Positions 9,482-18,896 of a DNA stretch of 64,000 bases are shown here, piece by piece. A program made the position numbers and the translations under genes. The number at the start of each line of letters is the position of its first letter. Position 1 is the first letter of the stretch. The DNA comes from Deltaproteobacteria bacterium (GTDB taxonomy: Bacteria; Desulfobacterota; DSM-4660; Desulfatiglandales; Desulfatiglandaceae). The stretch spans positions 47,541 through 111,540 of the forward strand of contig JAFDIV010000009.1 of assembly GCA_019307815.1 (NCBI GenBank), written 5' to 3'. Below the pieces are notes generated by a model. That model made no database searches and was not told the DNA's origin. It saw nothing but the letters and a program-made list of their open reading frames with translations.

Positions 9482-10609
9482 GTGAAACACAAGATCAATC
9501 ATAGGACCAAGGGGGTAGATATTACATTTTACGGGTTCCGGGGTGGACCAGGAGGAATAAGCCTTACCCTCATAAGCCTTATGAATGAGCTGGCTTCATC
9601 AGGGCATAGAATCCACCTGGTTTTGCACAATGGAAGCATACCAGAAAGAAAACATGTTCACCCTGCCATAAAGCAGATAGAACTCCCAAATGGAAAACTG
9701 ATAAAACGGGCTAAGGCCCTTTCTTCCTACTTAGCGGAGTTCAGACCCAAGGCTGTGATCTCAGTTCGAGAACCAGGTAACAGGGCCTTGACCGGTGCCC
9801 GCTTGCTGTGCAAAGGAAAAGTAAAGGCTGGCTTTAGGGTTGGAATGCCAATTAGTATTGCTCTAGCCAGAAGGAGCCCCATCAAGAGATTCCTCCGCCG
9901 CCAATCCATCAAATTTTGCTACAACAAGGCGGATATAATCATTGCAAACCACTCCGCCGTAGCCGAAGATATTGCCCTCATCACGGGCATACCTCTAGAT
10001 AACATCCGTGTCATCCCAAACGGTACTGTCTCGGAATTTCTTTATGAACAGGCCAAGGAGGAACCCGACCACCCCTGGCTTAAGAAAAAGGATTGTCCGG
10101 TGATTCTTGGGATAGGCAGGCTTGCTAAACAAAAGGATTTTTATACCCTAATTCGAGCCTTTCACATTGTTCGAAGGCAGTTGGATGCCAAACTCATCAT
10201 TCTTGGCGAAGGGAAGGAGCGTCCAGTGCTGCTCTCCCTTATCCATCAACTGGGTCTTAAGGATAGTGTTGATTTGTACGGACATGTAGAAAATCCCTAC
10301 TCCTTTTTAAATAGAGCAGATCTCTTTGTTCTGTCTTCGGCCTGGGAGGGCCTCCCCAATGCCTTGATTGAGGCCATGGCCCTCGGAATCCCTTCTGTGG
10401 CAACTGATTGCAAGAGCGGGCCTCGGGAAATCCTCGAAAATGGCCGATTTGGTGTTCTTGTTCCAGTAAGGGATGAAAAGGCGATGGGGGAGGCTATCCT
10501 CAATACGCTCTCAGATCCTCCAGACCCTGACTTTATAAGATCAGGCGCCTCGCGCTACAGGGCAAGTGTCTGCGCTCAAAAGTATCTGGAGGTCTTGGAC
10601 CTTGCCTGA
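9482..10609 (+). CDS. GT4-family glycosyltransferase, tandem paralogue 1
   Basis: A 375-residue GT-B enzyme starting at a GTG. The acceptor loop is GGPGGISLTLISL, and the donor half has LGIGRLAKQKDFYTLI, LGEGKERP and EX7E in WEGLPNALIEAMALG. It shares the order of motifs, including a DHPWL segment before the donor domain, with the next two genes, so the three look like a tandem duplication. It overlaps the following gene's start by eight bases. Confidence 0.8.
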   Translation: MKHKINHRTKGVDITFYGFRGGPGGISLTLISLMNELASSGHRIHLVLHNGSIPERKHVHPAIKQIELPNGKLIKRAKALSSYLAEFRPKAVISVREPGNRALTGARLLCKGKVKAGFRVGMPISIALARRSPIKRFLRRQSIKFCYNKADIIIANHSAVAEDIALITGIPLDNIRVIPNGTVSEFLYEQAKEEPDHPWLKKKDCPVILGIGRLAKQKDFYTLIRAFHIVRRQLDAKLIILGEGKERPVLLSLIHQLGLKDSVDLYGHVENPYSFLNRADLFVLSSAWEGLPNALIEAMALGIPSVATDCKSGPREILENGRFGVLVPVRDEKAMGEAILNTLSDPPDPDFIRSGASRYRASVCAQKYLEVLDLA

Positions 10610-11705
10610 AACTCTCGCCATTTTTCTTGCCACTTCAGGCCACAGCGGGGTAGATCGGGTGATGGGCAACCTCATCCGAGAGCTTTCCTCGCGTGGACTA
10701 GCCGTGGATTTATTGCGGATTAAGGGCCATGGTCCTTACCTGCCAGATACCCTTCCCTTGGTCAGGAAAATAGAGCTTTCCACCTCCCACGTAAACAGTG
10801 CCTTGATCCCCCTAGTGCGTTATCTAAAGCAAGAGGCCCCACCCGTGATCCTCACTGATAAAGACCGGGTAAATCGTATTGCACTGCTGGCTCGGCGCAT
10901 AGCAAACGTGCCCACAAGGGTTGCCATAAGAGTGGGAACAACAGTTTCCCAGAATCTTGCACGCAGGGGCTGGCTCCACCGAACAATGCAGTATTTCTCC
11001 ATTCGGCATTTTTACCCCTGGGCAGACACCATCATTGTTCCCTCCCGCGGAGCTGCTGAGGACTTGGCCCGTATTGCCCGCTTACCTGTGCATCATATAA
11101 AGGTGCTCCCCAGTCCCGTAGTTGGTCCGGAACTAGATCGGTTATCGCAAGAGGTACCAGATCACCCCTGGTTTCGGGAAACATCTCCACCTATCATCCT
11201 TGGGGTGGGTGAACTGTGTGCACGAAAGGATTTCGCCACATTGATCCGGGCGTTTGCAAAGATACGGTCTGAGAGGCCCTGCCGTCTTGTCATATTGGGC
11301 GAAGGCCGAAAGCGCAGCGAACTGCAGCGCCTTGCCGCAGATCTGGGGATAGGTGATGAGGTCTCCCTGCCCGGGTTTGTGCCCAATCCCTACGCCTTCA
11401 TGAAAAGGGCTACCCTTTTTGTGCTCTCATCCAACTGCGAGGGCGCACCCGTTGTCCTAATAGAGTCATTGGCCCTGGGTCTGCCTGCCGTGTCCACAGA
11501 CTGCCCCAGTGGTCCTCGAGAGATTCTTCAGGATGGACGAATCGGTCCCCTTGTTCCCATTGGGGATAACGAAGCCCTTGCCAGAGCCATCAACGCTACC
11601 CTTGACAATCCCCCTGATCCCGCGCTATTGAGATTCGCTGCTACGCCTTACTCGGTGAAGGAAAGTGCGGATCGTTATCTGGCGGCCCTTGGCTTACTGC
11701 CCTAG
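10602..11705 (+). CDS. GT4-family glycosyltransferase, tandem paralogue 2
   Basis: A 367-residue GT-B enzyme. I chose the TTG at 10602 because GGAGG at 10588-10592 stands nine bases before it; a GTG at 10566 would add twelve residues. The acceptor loop is HSGVDRVMGNLI, and the donor half has LGVGELCARKDF, LGEGRKRS and EX7E in CEGAPVVLIESLALG. The DHPWF segment and the PSGPREILQDGRIG block match the neighbours on either side closely. Confidence 0.78.
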   Translation: MPETLAIFLATSGHSGVDRVMGNLIRELSSRGLAVDLLRIKGHGPYLPDTLPLVRKIELSTSHVNSALIPLVRYLKQEAPPVILTDKDRVNRIALLARRIANVPTRVAIRVGTTVSQNLARRGWLHRTMQYFSIRHFYPWADTIIVPSRGAAEDLARIARLPVHHIKVLPSPVVGPELDRLSQEVPDHPWFRETSPPIILGVGELCARKDFATLIRAFAKIRSERPCRLVILGEGRKRSELQRLAADLGIGDEVSLPGFVPNPYAFMKRATLFVLSSNCEGAPVVLIESLALGLPAVSTDCPSGPREILQDGRIGPLVPIGDNEALARAINATLDNPPDPALLRFAATPYSVKESADRYLAALGLLP

Positions 11706-11724
11706 TCATCTTGGGAGGTCTTTG

Positions 11725-12912
11725 GTGAGCAACTCCACTCCATTCAAAAAACCACACCCTGTCAAAGAATCCCGACCGCGAATCGGCATTTATGTTTCCT
11801 TTTCCGGCCAAGGGGGCGTGGAACGCATGATGCTCAATCTGGCCCAAGGCCTTTTATCATTGGGATGCATGGTGGACCTTATAACCGTAAAAACAAAAAG
11901 CACTTACCTTGCCTCAGTCCCTGCAGGGGTTCGTCAAATAAATCTAAGAGCTTCTCATACCTTTGGGAGTCTCCTTCCCCTCGCACAATACCTTCGCAGA
12001 GAACGCCCCTCGGCCCTCCTAGCAGCTAAAGACCGGGCGAACCTTGTTGCTGTTGCGGCCCGCCGTCTTGTGCGGGTGCCTACACGGCTAGTGGTCAGGA
12101 TGGGTACCACTGTGTCCGCTGCCTTAGAAGGAAAGCGGCCCTTGAAAGAAAGGTTCTGGTATTTGAGAATGCGGATTTTCTATCCCGGTGCCGATGCTGT
12201 TGTGGCCGTTTCAAAGGGAGTGGCAGAAGATCTTATCGCCAATGCCAAGCTCTCTCCTTCTCTTATCCATGCTATTCCTAATCCCGTGATTACACCTCAT
12301 CTTTTTTCCATGGCTGAGGAGCCTCTGGACCACCCCTGGTTCAGGGCCGGGGGCCCGCCCGTGATCCTGGGTATAGGCAGGCTCACTAGACAGAAAGACT
12401 TTCCAAGCTTGATCATGGCATTTGCCAAGGCGCGCGCGTCAGTGTCTTGCCGGCTGGTTATTCTAGGAGAGGGGCAAGACCGTCCCAAGCTTGAGGCGCT
12501 TGCCACAAGCCTAGGAGTTGGCTCGGACATATGGCTCCCTGGCTTTGTTCAGAACCCTTATTCATATCTAAAAAGGGCAGCCCTGTTTGTGCTTTCATCT
12601 GCCTGGGAAGGCTCTCCCAATGCCTTAACCGAGGCCTTGGCACTGGGTACCCCCGTGGTTTCCACAGATTGCCCTAACGGCCCTAGAGAAATCTTACAAG
12701 GAGGACGCTTCGGTCCTCTTGTGCCTGTTGGGGATGTGAACGCCATGGCCCGGGCCATGCTGGACACCCTGGCAAGGCCCTTAGAAAAATCATTTCTCAA
12801 ATCAGCCGTCAATGCGTATACTATGGAACAAAGCAGTAGGCGCTATCTAGAGGTATTGCTGGGAAGGGTTAGCCAAGACAGGTACGACGCTGAAAAATAT
12901 CCTGGTTCCTAA
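11725..12912 (+). CDS. GT4-family glycosyltransferase, tandem paralogue 3
   Basis: A 395-residue GT-B enzyme. GGGAGG at 11713-11718 supports the GTG at 11725; a GTG at 11665 would overlap the previous gene. The acceptor loop is GQGGVERMMLNLA, and the donor half has LGIGRLTRQKDF, LGEGQDRP and EX7E in WEGSPNALTEALALG. It is clearly closest to the preceding paralogue (same MGTTVSAALE-type segment and DHPWF). The three may add successive or alternative residues of one outer-core chain. Confidence 0.78.
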   Translation: MSNSTPFKKPHPVKESRPRIGIYVSFSGQGGVERMMLNLAQGLLSLGCMVDLITVKTKSTYLASVPAGVRQINLRASHTFGSLLPLAQYLRRERPSALLAAKDRANLVAVAARRLVRVPTRLVVRMGTTVSAALEGKRPLKERFWYLRMRIFYPGADAVVAVSKGVAEDLIANAKLSPSLIHAIPNPVITPHLFSMAEEPLDHPWFRAGGPPVILGIGRLTRQKDFPSLIMAFAKARASVSCRLVILGEGQDRPKLEALATSLGVGSDIWLPGFVQNPYSYLKRAALFVLSSAWEGSPNALTEALALGTPVVSTDCPNGPREILQGGRFGPLVPVGDVNAMARAMLDTLARPLEKSFLKSAVNAYTMEQSSRRYLEVLLGRVSQDRYDAEKYPGS

Positions 12913-12936
12913 ACCACTGAGGGACACATTCCGATT

Positions 12937-13593
12937 ATGCTTATTTCCCTAAAGTATAAATTCCTGTTCGTACATATTGCAAAGACCGGTGGCACCAGCA
13001 TCCGTGCAGCACTGCGGTGGTATAAGTGGAAGGATCCCTATCGAATCCCCTTTTTCCTATGCAGCCGGATAAGTGCCCTTTTCGGTCATCGGCTTGCATG
13101 CAAGATCCCCCGCCACGCCAAGATCATCACGGCCTATGAAATGCTTCCCAGAGAGCTGTTCAATGAGCTTTTCAAATTTGCATTTGTCCGAAACCCTTGG
13201 GATTTGCAGGTGAGTTCCTATCATCACATCAAGAGAGAAAGGCCCCATTTGCTCAAAGGTATCCATGATTTTGAATCATTCCTGCGTTGGAAATTGGACC
13301 CAAGCCGGCCTTATCATTACATCATTGATACGTCCATGGAGCTTCAGTACGACTATCTCATTGATTTGGATGGTAATGTAATTGTGGATTTTATTGGAAG
13401 GTATGAGCAGCTGGAAGATGACTTTAATGAGGCGTGCCGAAGAATTGGTATTCGCCCACCCAAGCTGCCCCACAAGAGGAGAGCTAGAGATCGCCTGGAT
13501 TATCGGGAGTACTATACAGAAGAGACCGCTGAACTTATTGCCCAGCGCTTTAAAAAAGATATTGAGATGCTTGGTTATTCATTCGATGGTTAG
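12937..13593 (+). CDS. PAPS-dependent sulfotransferase family protein
   Basis: This 218-residue protein has the two co-substrate loops of carbohydrate sulfotransferases: HIAKTGGTS at residues 13-21 (5'-phosphosulfate loop) and FVRNPWD with a following conserved Ser (VSSYHH) for the 3'-phosphate. The family is that of heparan-sulfate 2-O-type and bacterial cell-surface sulfotransferases, which move sulfate from PAPS to a sugar hydroxyl. It closes the glycosyltransferase run, 24 bases after paralogue 3, so a sulfated LPS or capsule sugar is the likely product. The substrate is an inference. Confidence 0.75.
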   Translation: MLISLKYKFLFVHIAKTGGTSIRAALRWYKWKDPYRIPFFLCSRISALFGHRLACKIPRHAKIITAYEMLPRELFNELFKFAFVRNPWDLQVSSYHHIKRERPHLLKGIHDFESFLRWKLDPSRPYHYIIDTSMELQYDYLIDLDGNVIVDFIGRYEQLEDDFNEACRRIGIRPPKLPHKRRARDRLDYREYYTEETAELIAQRFKKDIEMLGYSFDG

Positions 13594-13626
13594 CGATGGT
13601 GTACCCATCCTACTCTACCAGGGCCT

Positions 13627-14202
13627 TTACTCGCCCGTTATGCCCAAAATCCAATTGACCCCGTCCAGAAGATCTGCGGCAATATAGGCTGGGTTAACAC
13701 GTTTTCGTGGAAGGACATACTCCAGCTCACCTAACCCGTATCCGGTCTTGACCAAAACTCCTGGCATCCCCGCGTGTTCGGCCATCTCCAAGTCAGAGCA
13801 CGTGTCCCCGATAACATAAGACCTCTGGATATCAATGGGTAACTGCCCACAAGCGCGTTCAATAAGGCCTGTGCCTGGTTTTCTGCAGTCACATGTTACG
13901 GCATACTCAGAGACCACGCCGCTTGGGTGATGTGGGCAGTAGAAAATGGCATCCAAGCGCGCTCCCTGCTTCGATAACTGCTCCACCATCAATTCATTAA
14001 TCCGGAGCACAAGTGATTCAGGAAAATACCCCCTCGCCACCCCAGACTGATTGGACACTACTATAACGAAAAAATGGTTCTCATTGAGCAGCCGAATGGC
14101 CTCTGCTACCCCTGGCAGAAGGACAAAACGGCTCGGATGGTTGATGTAGCCCATTTGTTCATTAATCGTTCCATCGCGATCAACAAAGACAGCAGGCCTC
14201 AT
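13627..14202 (-). CDS. gmhB: D-glycero-D-manno-heptose-1,7-bisphosphate 7-phosphatase
   Basis: A 191-residue HAD-superfamily phosphatase that removes the 7-phosphate during ADP-heptose synthesis for the LPS core. HAD motif I is FVDRDGTIN, motif II is VVSNQSG, and motif III/IV are CRKPGTG and VIGDTCSDLEMA. A zinc-binding Cys/His loop typical of GmhB is visible (CPHHPSG, TCDCRKP). I prefer the ATG at 14202, preceded by AGGAG, since the first Asp motif then sits at the usual distance from the N-terminus. It follows lpxK after seven bases. Confidence 0.88.
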   Translation of the reverse strand: MRPAVFVDRDGTINEQMGYINHPSRFVLLPGVAEAIRLLNENHFFVIVVSNQSGVARGYFPESLVLRINELMVEQLSKQGARLDAIFYCPHHPSGVVSEYAVTCDCRKPGTGLIERACGQLPIDIQRSYVIGDTCSDLEMAEHAGMPGVLVKTGYGLGELEYVLPRKRVNPAYIAADLLDGVNWILGITGE

Positions 14203-14209
14203 TGTGCTC

Positions 14210-15331
14210 TCACTCCTCATGCTCACCCAAATCTTCGATTACCTGTATTGCGCGTTTGTTGATCAAAGAAAACAATTGAGGCCCTTGGGCCCCCAATGAA
14301 AATCTGATACTAACATACCCGGCTTGCAAAAAATCAGGACCAAAATCTTTGAGCCTAACCCAGTCCTTCTCTGTGGTGATCAACAAGTCAGCTTTCAGAG
14401 TAATAGCCTTTTCCCTAAGGCTCTCAATCTCCTCTTTCTGGAAACGATGATGATCTTTGAATTTCCTAAAATAGATAACTTCCGCGCCAAGAGACAGCAA
14501 GGTATGCCTAAAGGCCTCGGGCTTACCTATTCCTGCAAAACCTATCACCCTTTTCCCGCTCAGATAGCTTGCTTCATGAACCAAATCCCTTGCAGGAATT
14601 ACTACCTTATCCGCAACATGCTGCGCTACAAACAGGGGAATTTGAGGGAACATTTTCTTCATCTGAAACTCGGATCTCTTGCACTCCGCCCCCTGCTCCC
14701 ATCTCGTCAGCACAATCGCTTGGCATCTCTTTATTTCATGGACCGGCTCCCGGAGAATTCCCCGGGGCAGCAGATGCCCATTTCCAAAAGGATCAAGCGA
14801 GTCCACAAGCACAAGATCAAAATCACGCTTGAGCCTCAGGTGCTGAAATCCGTCATCCAGAATAAAAAAATTGGAACCGAATTTTTCCGCTGCATACTGT
14901 CCCCCAAGGTACCGCTTCCTGGCAACGATCACGGGCACACCTTCTAGCCTCCGGGCCACTAAATAAGCCTCATCTCCGCATTCCCGCCACCCTACCTTCA
15001 CTTCCGCACCATCTGTTACTTCCAAGAACTCGTCCCCATAAGCACCACCGTATCCCCTAGTAAGCACACAAACATTATAGCCTTGGCCTTGTGCCCATTG
15101 GGCAAACATGATCACTGCTGGTGTCTTACCAGTCCCGCCCGCAGTGAGGTTCCCGACACTCAAGACAAAGCCGCGCAGTGACCTTTGTCCCAACACGCCC
15201 AAACTATATGCCTTGGCCCTGGCCTTAATCCCAAGCCCGTAAAGAAATGACAAAAAGGCAAGAAGCATGGAGAAGGGAAACCGGGACAACCGTCCCTGCA
15301 AAGAGCCCCAATCCAACTGAAAAGGGCCCAT
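14210..15331 (-). CDS. lpxK: Tetraacyldisaccharide 4'-kinase
   Basis: LpxK (373 residues) phosphorylates the 4' position of the lipid A disaccharide at the inner membrane. The N-terminal hydrophobic helix (SMLLAFLSFLYGLG) is followed by the P-loop region SVGNLTAGGTGKTP and by FILDDGFQH, the catalytic Asp/His segment. The ATG at 15331 overlaps the waaA stop as TGATG and has AGGAGA upstream; a longer start would run into waaA. It lies in one operon with waaA and gmhB. Confidence 0.9.
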   Translation of the reverse strand: MGPFQLDWGSLQGRLSRFPFSMLLAFLSFLYGLGIKARAKAYSLGVLGQRSLRGFVLSVGNLTAGGTGKTPAVIMFAQWAQGQGYNVCVLTRGYGGAYGDEFLEVTDGAEVKVGWRECGDEAYLVARRLEGVPVIVARKRYLGGQYAAEKFGSNFFILDDGFQHLRLKRDFDLVLVDSLDPFGNGHLLPRGILREPVHEIKRCQAIVLTRWEQGAECKRSEFQMKKMFPQIPLFVAQHVADKVVIPARDLVHEASYLSGKRVIGFAGIGKPEAFRHTLLSLGAEVIYFRKFKDHHRFQKEEIESLREKAITLKADLLITTEKDWVRLKDFGPDFLQAGYVSIRFSLGAQGPQLFSLINKRAIQVIEDLGEHEE

Positions 15332-16608
15332 CAGGCTGCATCTCCTCTTGGGTGCAGGCAACTTTCTATATATCCCATGACCCGATCCAGGGCTCCTTGG
15401 TTGTTCATGACAAATCTCTGTGCCGCCTTGCCCATCTCAACTCGTGTGTTGCTGTCTCCAAGGAGCTTATCTATTGCCTCAAAGAGGTCTTTGTAGTTCC
15501 TTATTCTAACTCCGCCCCCGGATTCCACTAAGCCCTGAGCCATCCAGGCAAAATTCTCCGTATGAGGGCCAAAGAGAACTGGCACACCAAAACTAGCCGG
15601 CTCAAGCAGATTATGCCCCCCAAAGGGGATAAGGCTTCCCCCAACAAAACTTATATGGCCAATGCCATAAATTCTCCCAAGCTCTCCTACACTATCCAAT
15701 ATGATTACGTCCGGCCGGTGAACATCGCCATTTGCCTGAGACCTCAGAACACAACTCCTCCCCCTTGCCCTTACCAAATCAAATAATCGCCGCGACTCTT
15801 CGATTTTTCTGGGAGCCAGAATTAAGACAAGGTTAGGGTATCCTTCTTGAAGGTTAAAAAAGACATCCAGAATCTGCTCAGATTCTTCGCCGTGAGTACT
15901 GCCTGCTACCCAAACTATTGTATGTTGGGACAGCCCGAACAAATTAATCCAATACGCCTTTTCCTGGGTTTCCATAGGTGCCCATGTTCGGTCAAACTTA
16001 ATATTTCCAACTGCTACCACCTTTTGGGCAGGTACTCCTATATGCAACAATCTCTCACGGTCCTGTTCTGTCTGCATCAGGCAAAATCCCAAATCTCTAA
16101 AAAGCCTGCGGGCCAGAAAAGGTGCTCTCTTGTATGTTTTGAATGTGCCTTCTGATATTCTGCCGTTTATAAGAAGGCTTTCAACGCCTTTTGCTCTCAG
16201 AAGGCTTAATAGACCTGGCCAAAGATCCGTCTCTATGAGCAAGAAAACCCTGGGCTTCAAATACCTTATCATCCGGACAGTGGCCCACCAAAAATCCAGT
16301 GGCATGGCTAAAATGGCACGGGCCATTCCATCCAGTTCTTTACGTGCAAGGTCCAAGCCTTGCACGGTAGTTGCACTAAACACCAAATCTTTGTCGGGAT
16401 ACTCACCGCTGACTCTGCGGACCAAAGGGATAGCAGATATCACCTCTCCTACTGAAAGGGCATGCACCCATATACAATTCGGTTTGATTGACACCCTGGG
16501 AAGCCTGCATGCCAGCCTCTCCATCAGTCGGGGGCTTTTATAAATTCGGCAACCCGCAAGCAATGGGCCGCCCACAAAAGTCCATAGGAAATGGTAGAAG
16601 AGCATCAC
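15331..16608 (-). CDS. waaA: 3-deoxy-D-manno-octulosonic acid (Kdo) transferase
   Basis: WaaA (KdtA, GT30) adds Kdo from CMP-Kdo to the lipid A precursor. The 425 residues begin with a membrane anchor, then WVHALSVGEV containing the catalytic Glu, and end in the donor domain with FVGGSLIPFGGHNLLEPA, the family's best-known motif. The start ATG overlaps the stop of the sensor kinase gene (four bases), and its own stop overlaps lpxK, so kinase, Kdo transferase and lipid A kinase are translationally linked. Confidence 0.92.
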   Translation of the reverse strand: MMLFYHFLWTFVGGPLLAGCRIYKSPRLMERLACRLPRVSIKPNCIWVHALSVGEVISAIPLVRRVSGEYPDKDLVFSATTVQGLDLARKELDGMARAILAMPLDFWWATVRMIRYLKPRVFLLIETDLWPGLLSLLRAKGVESLLINGRISEGTFKTYKRAPFLARRLFRDLGFCLMQTEQDRERLLHIGVPAQKVVAVGNIKFDRTWAPMETQEKAYWINLFGLSQHTIVWVAGSTHGEESEQILDVFFNLQEGYPNLVLILAPRKIEESRRLFDLVRARGRSCVLRSQANGDVHRPDVIILDSVGELGRIYGIGHISFVGGSLIPFGGHNLLEPASFGVPVLFGPHTENFAWMAQGLVESGGGVRIRNYKDLFEAIDKLLGDSNTRVEMGKAAQRFVMNNQGALDRVMGYIESCLHPRGDAA

Positions 16609-18836
16609 TTTCTCACTGGCAGCTCTATTATCACACGCGTGCCCTTGGGCTCGTTATCCTGTATGCGGATGAACCCATTATGGTCTGTTATAATGGTATT
16701 GACAATGGCCAGCCCCAGACCTGTTCCATGTTTCTTGGTTGAAAAATAAGGCTCAAAAAGCCTCATTTTGTGCTCAGGGGGTATCCCCTTACCGTCATCA
16801 GCCACCTCGATCCTTACCATTTGCAAGATCGGATCATAGGCCAAATCAATCACAATTTGCCCCTTTTCATCCACCGCAGCAATAGCATTGTCCAATAAAT
16901 TGATCATCACCCGTTTCATCTGCTCTCTATCCAAGTTGAAAATCGGAACCTCATCACTGTCATTGAATACAATTTCCACCTCCTTATGGGCTTCCCTATA
17001 AAGTGTCAAGGCCTCCCGAATAATAGCGCGAATATCCGCAGGAGCAAGGTTTGCAGCAGGCATTCTCGCAAAGTTGGAAAATTCATCCACCAGACGTTTC
17101 AGTTCCTCCACCTGTCTTATGATCATGCTGGTACATTCTTCAAAAATCCTTCCATCATCTTTTGCCAGCTTTTCGCCATAACGCTTCTTCAGTCTCTGGG
17201 CAGAGAGCTGTATGGGAGTAAGGGGATTCTTCACCTCGTGGGCAATCCTCCTTGCCACTTCTCTCCATGCAGCCATACGCTGGGCCTTCTCGATTTCGCT
17301 CACGTCCTCAAAAACGGCAACCAGGCCCAGATACTTGCCGTGTTCGTCCCGCAGCACATTCAGGGAAACTAAAAGGCTCAAGGATCGACTTTTCCCTGCA
17401 ATCCGAATCTCTTTCTTAAGAAATCCTTTTCGAAACAGTGCCCTGTCAGTGAGGAATCTGTCGATAATATCAATGTATTCCTGAGAAAGTACGTCTCTGT
17501 AGTGCTTTCCTATGATATCCTTGGCCTCCAGGCCCAATATCCTCTCCGCTGACTTGTTAATGGTCAAGATCTTCCCTTCTCTATCAGCCGAGACCACCCC
17601 TGCGGCCACGTTTGCGAGAACGATTTCCATATAAGCCCTTCGCTGCTCCAATTCCAAATTGGTTCGCAGCAGTTCCCTGTTTGCCTCTTCAAGCTTTGTC
17701 TTGCTGTGCCGCAAATCTGCTGTCATCTTATTGAAGGAGTTGACCAGCACCCCGATTTCATCTTTGGCCTCCAAGTCAATAAAGAAATCATAGTTTCCAG
17801 AGGCTATCCGATTGGTTCCCTCAGCTAGTTCCTTTATGGGGACCGTGATCTCCTGAGACAAATAAAAACCAAACCATATGGAAGAAAAGATAATAAGTAG
17901 AGTCACTATAGACAATGTAATAAGGTGGCTGAACTTTATGGGTTTCTTCAACATCTTAAGCTGACGGTATTCTTGTAGCCCTTTGGATACCGCCTTTAGG
18001 CGATTTACAAGGCTGCCCGGGACAAACCTACTTAAAGTGATAACGCCAACCACAGCCTTTGATTCGGTTCTCGAAAATATGGGCACAATTCCTGTGACCA
18101 AATCTCCATGAGGTGATGATTGAATGTATCTCCTATCCGTACCTTTTGTGAAAGTATCCCTTAGAATATCGGCACCAGGTGTATGAAAAGCCGTAAGGTC
18201 CACTCCATGATCCACTGATACCGTTCTCTCTTGAAGTTTGCCTGAATAAACACGCAGGGATGCGAGCCTGTATTCTTTACGCTTTTCATTGATGAATCTC
18301 TCAAGTTCGTCCTTCTTGGAGATCAGCATGTAACCTTCGTAGGTGATAACCCGGCTTAAGTTATTGCCAAAGGCCAGCAACTCTTCTCCCACCTGGTTGT
18401 AGTAATCTTGACCCACCTCAAGGGATTTTTTTAGAGATTGCTCGATTTGGAGGTTAAACCAATACTCAATGGAAGAGGAAATGAACTGTACTGAGACAAA
18501 AAACAGGATCACAGTGGGCAAAAGAGATAGGCTCACAAAGGCCAGCACGAGCTTGGTCCTCAATTTCGCGCCCATAATATTCTTACGGCGCTCGAACAGG
18601 AGCTTGACCAAGTTACGAACTGTAAGAAACAGCAGAAGAAGAAGCAGGATAACGTTCAGATTAATAAGCGCAAAAATCAATATGCTATTTGAGATGGGAA
18701 GGTTCAACCCCAAGTCAAATATTCTACTGCCAAGGTAGGTGAGAGAAGAGATGACCAAAAGGAGAAAACCGATTATATATCTCTCACGTCGCCTCCTTTT
18801 TAGATCCCGCCTTCTTGCTTGCTCATAGTCTTTCAT
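16605..18836 (-). CDS. NtrY-like membrane sensor histidine kinase
   Basis: A 743-residue kinase with an NtrY layout: three to four N-terminal membrane helices (to about residue 115), a periplasmic or extracytoplasmic sensor region, another helix near 310-330, HAMP, a PAS domain around 400-500, then HisKA with the phospho-acceptor in RRIAHEVKNPLTPIQLS and an HATPase with DNAIAAVDE, DDGKGIPPE and GTGLGLAIV. No response regulator adjoins it, unlike the classical NtrYX pair. Its ATGA overlap with waaA suggests a role in envelope or LPS control, which is an inference from position. Confidence 0.85.
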   Translation of the reverse strand: MKDYEQARRRDLKRRRRERYIIGFLLLVISSLTYLGSRIFDLGLNLPISNSILIFALINLNVILLLLLLFLTVRNLVKLLFERRKNIMGAKLRTKLVLAFVSLSLLPTVILFFVSVQFISSSIEYWFNLQIEQSLKKSLEVGQDYYNQVGEELLAFGNNLSRVITYEGYMLISKKDELERFINEKRKEYRLASLRVYSGKLQERTVSVDHGVDLTAFHTPGADILRDTFTKGTDRRYIQSSPHGDLVTGIVPIFSRTESKAVVGVITLSRFVPGSLVNRLKAVSKGLQEYRQLKMLKKPIKFSHLITLSIVTLLIIFSSIWFGFYLSQEITVPIKELAEGTNRIASGNYDFFIDLEAKDEIGVLVNSFNKMTADLRHSKTKLEEANRELLRTNLELEQRRAYMEIVLANVAAGVVSADREGKILTINKSAERILGLEAKDIIGKHYRDVLSQEYIDIIDRFLTDRALFRKGFLKKEIRIAGKSRSLSLLVSLNVLRDEHGKYLGLVAVFEDVSEIEKAQRMAAWREVARRIAHEVKNPLTPIQLSAQRLKKRYGEKLAKDDGRIFEECTSMIIRQVEELKRLVDEFSNFARMPAANLAPADIRAIIREALTLYREAHKEVEIVFNDSDEVPIFNLDREQMKRVMINLLDNAIAAVDEKGQIVIDLAYDPILQMVRIEVADDGKGIPPEHKMRLFEPYFSTKKHGTGLGLAIVNTIITDHNGFIRIQDNEPKGTRVIIELPVRK

Positions 18837-18896
18837 GGGTAAGTCAAGTTATTTCGGCTCTGGATTGCATTGGGCCAGGGGCCATAAGGCCTGCTG

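Noticed and set aside
14324..14947. A 207-residue plus-strand frame opposite lpxK
   Set aside because: It lies wholly within an unmistakable lpxK and is a shadow frame.
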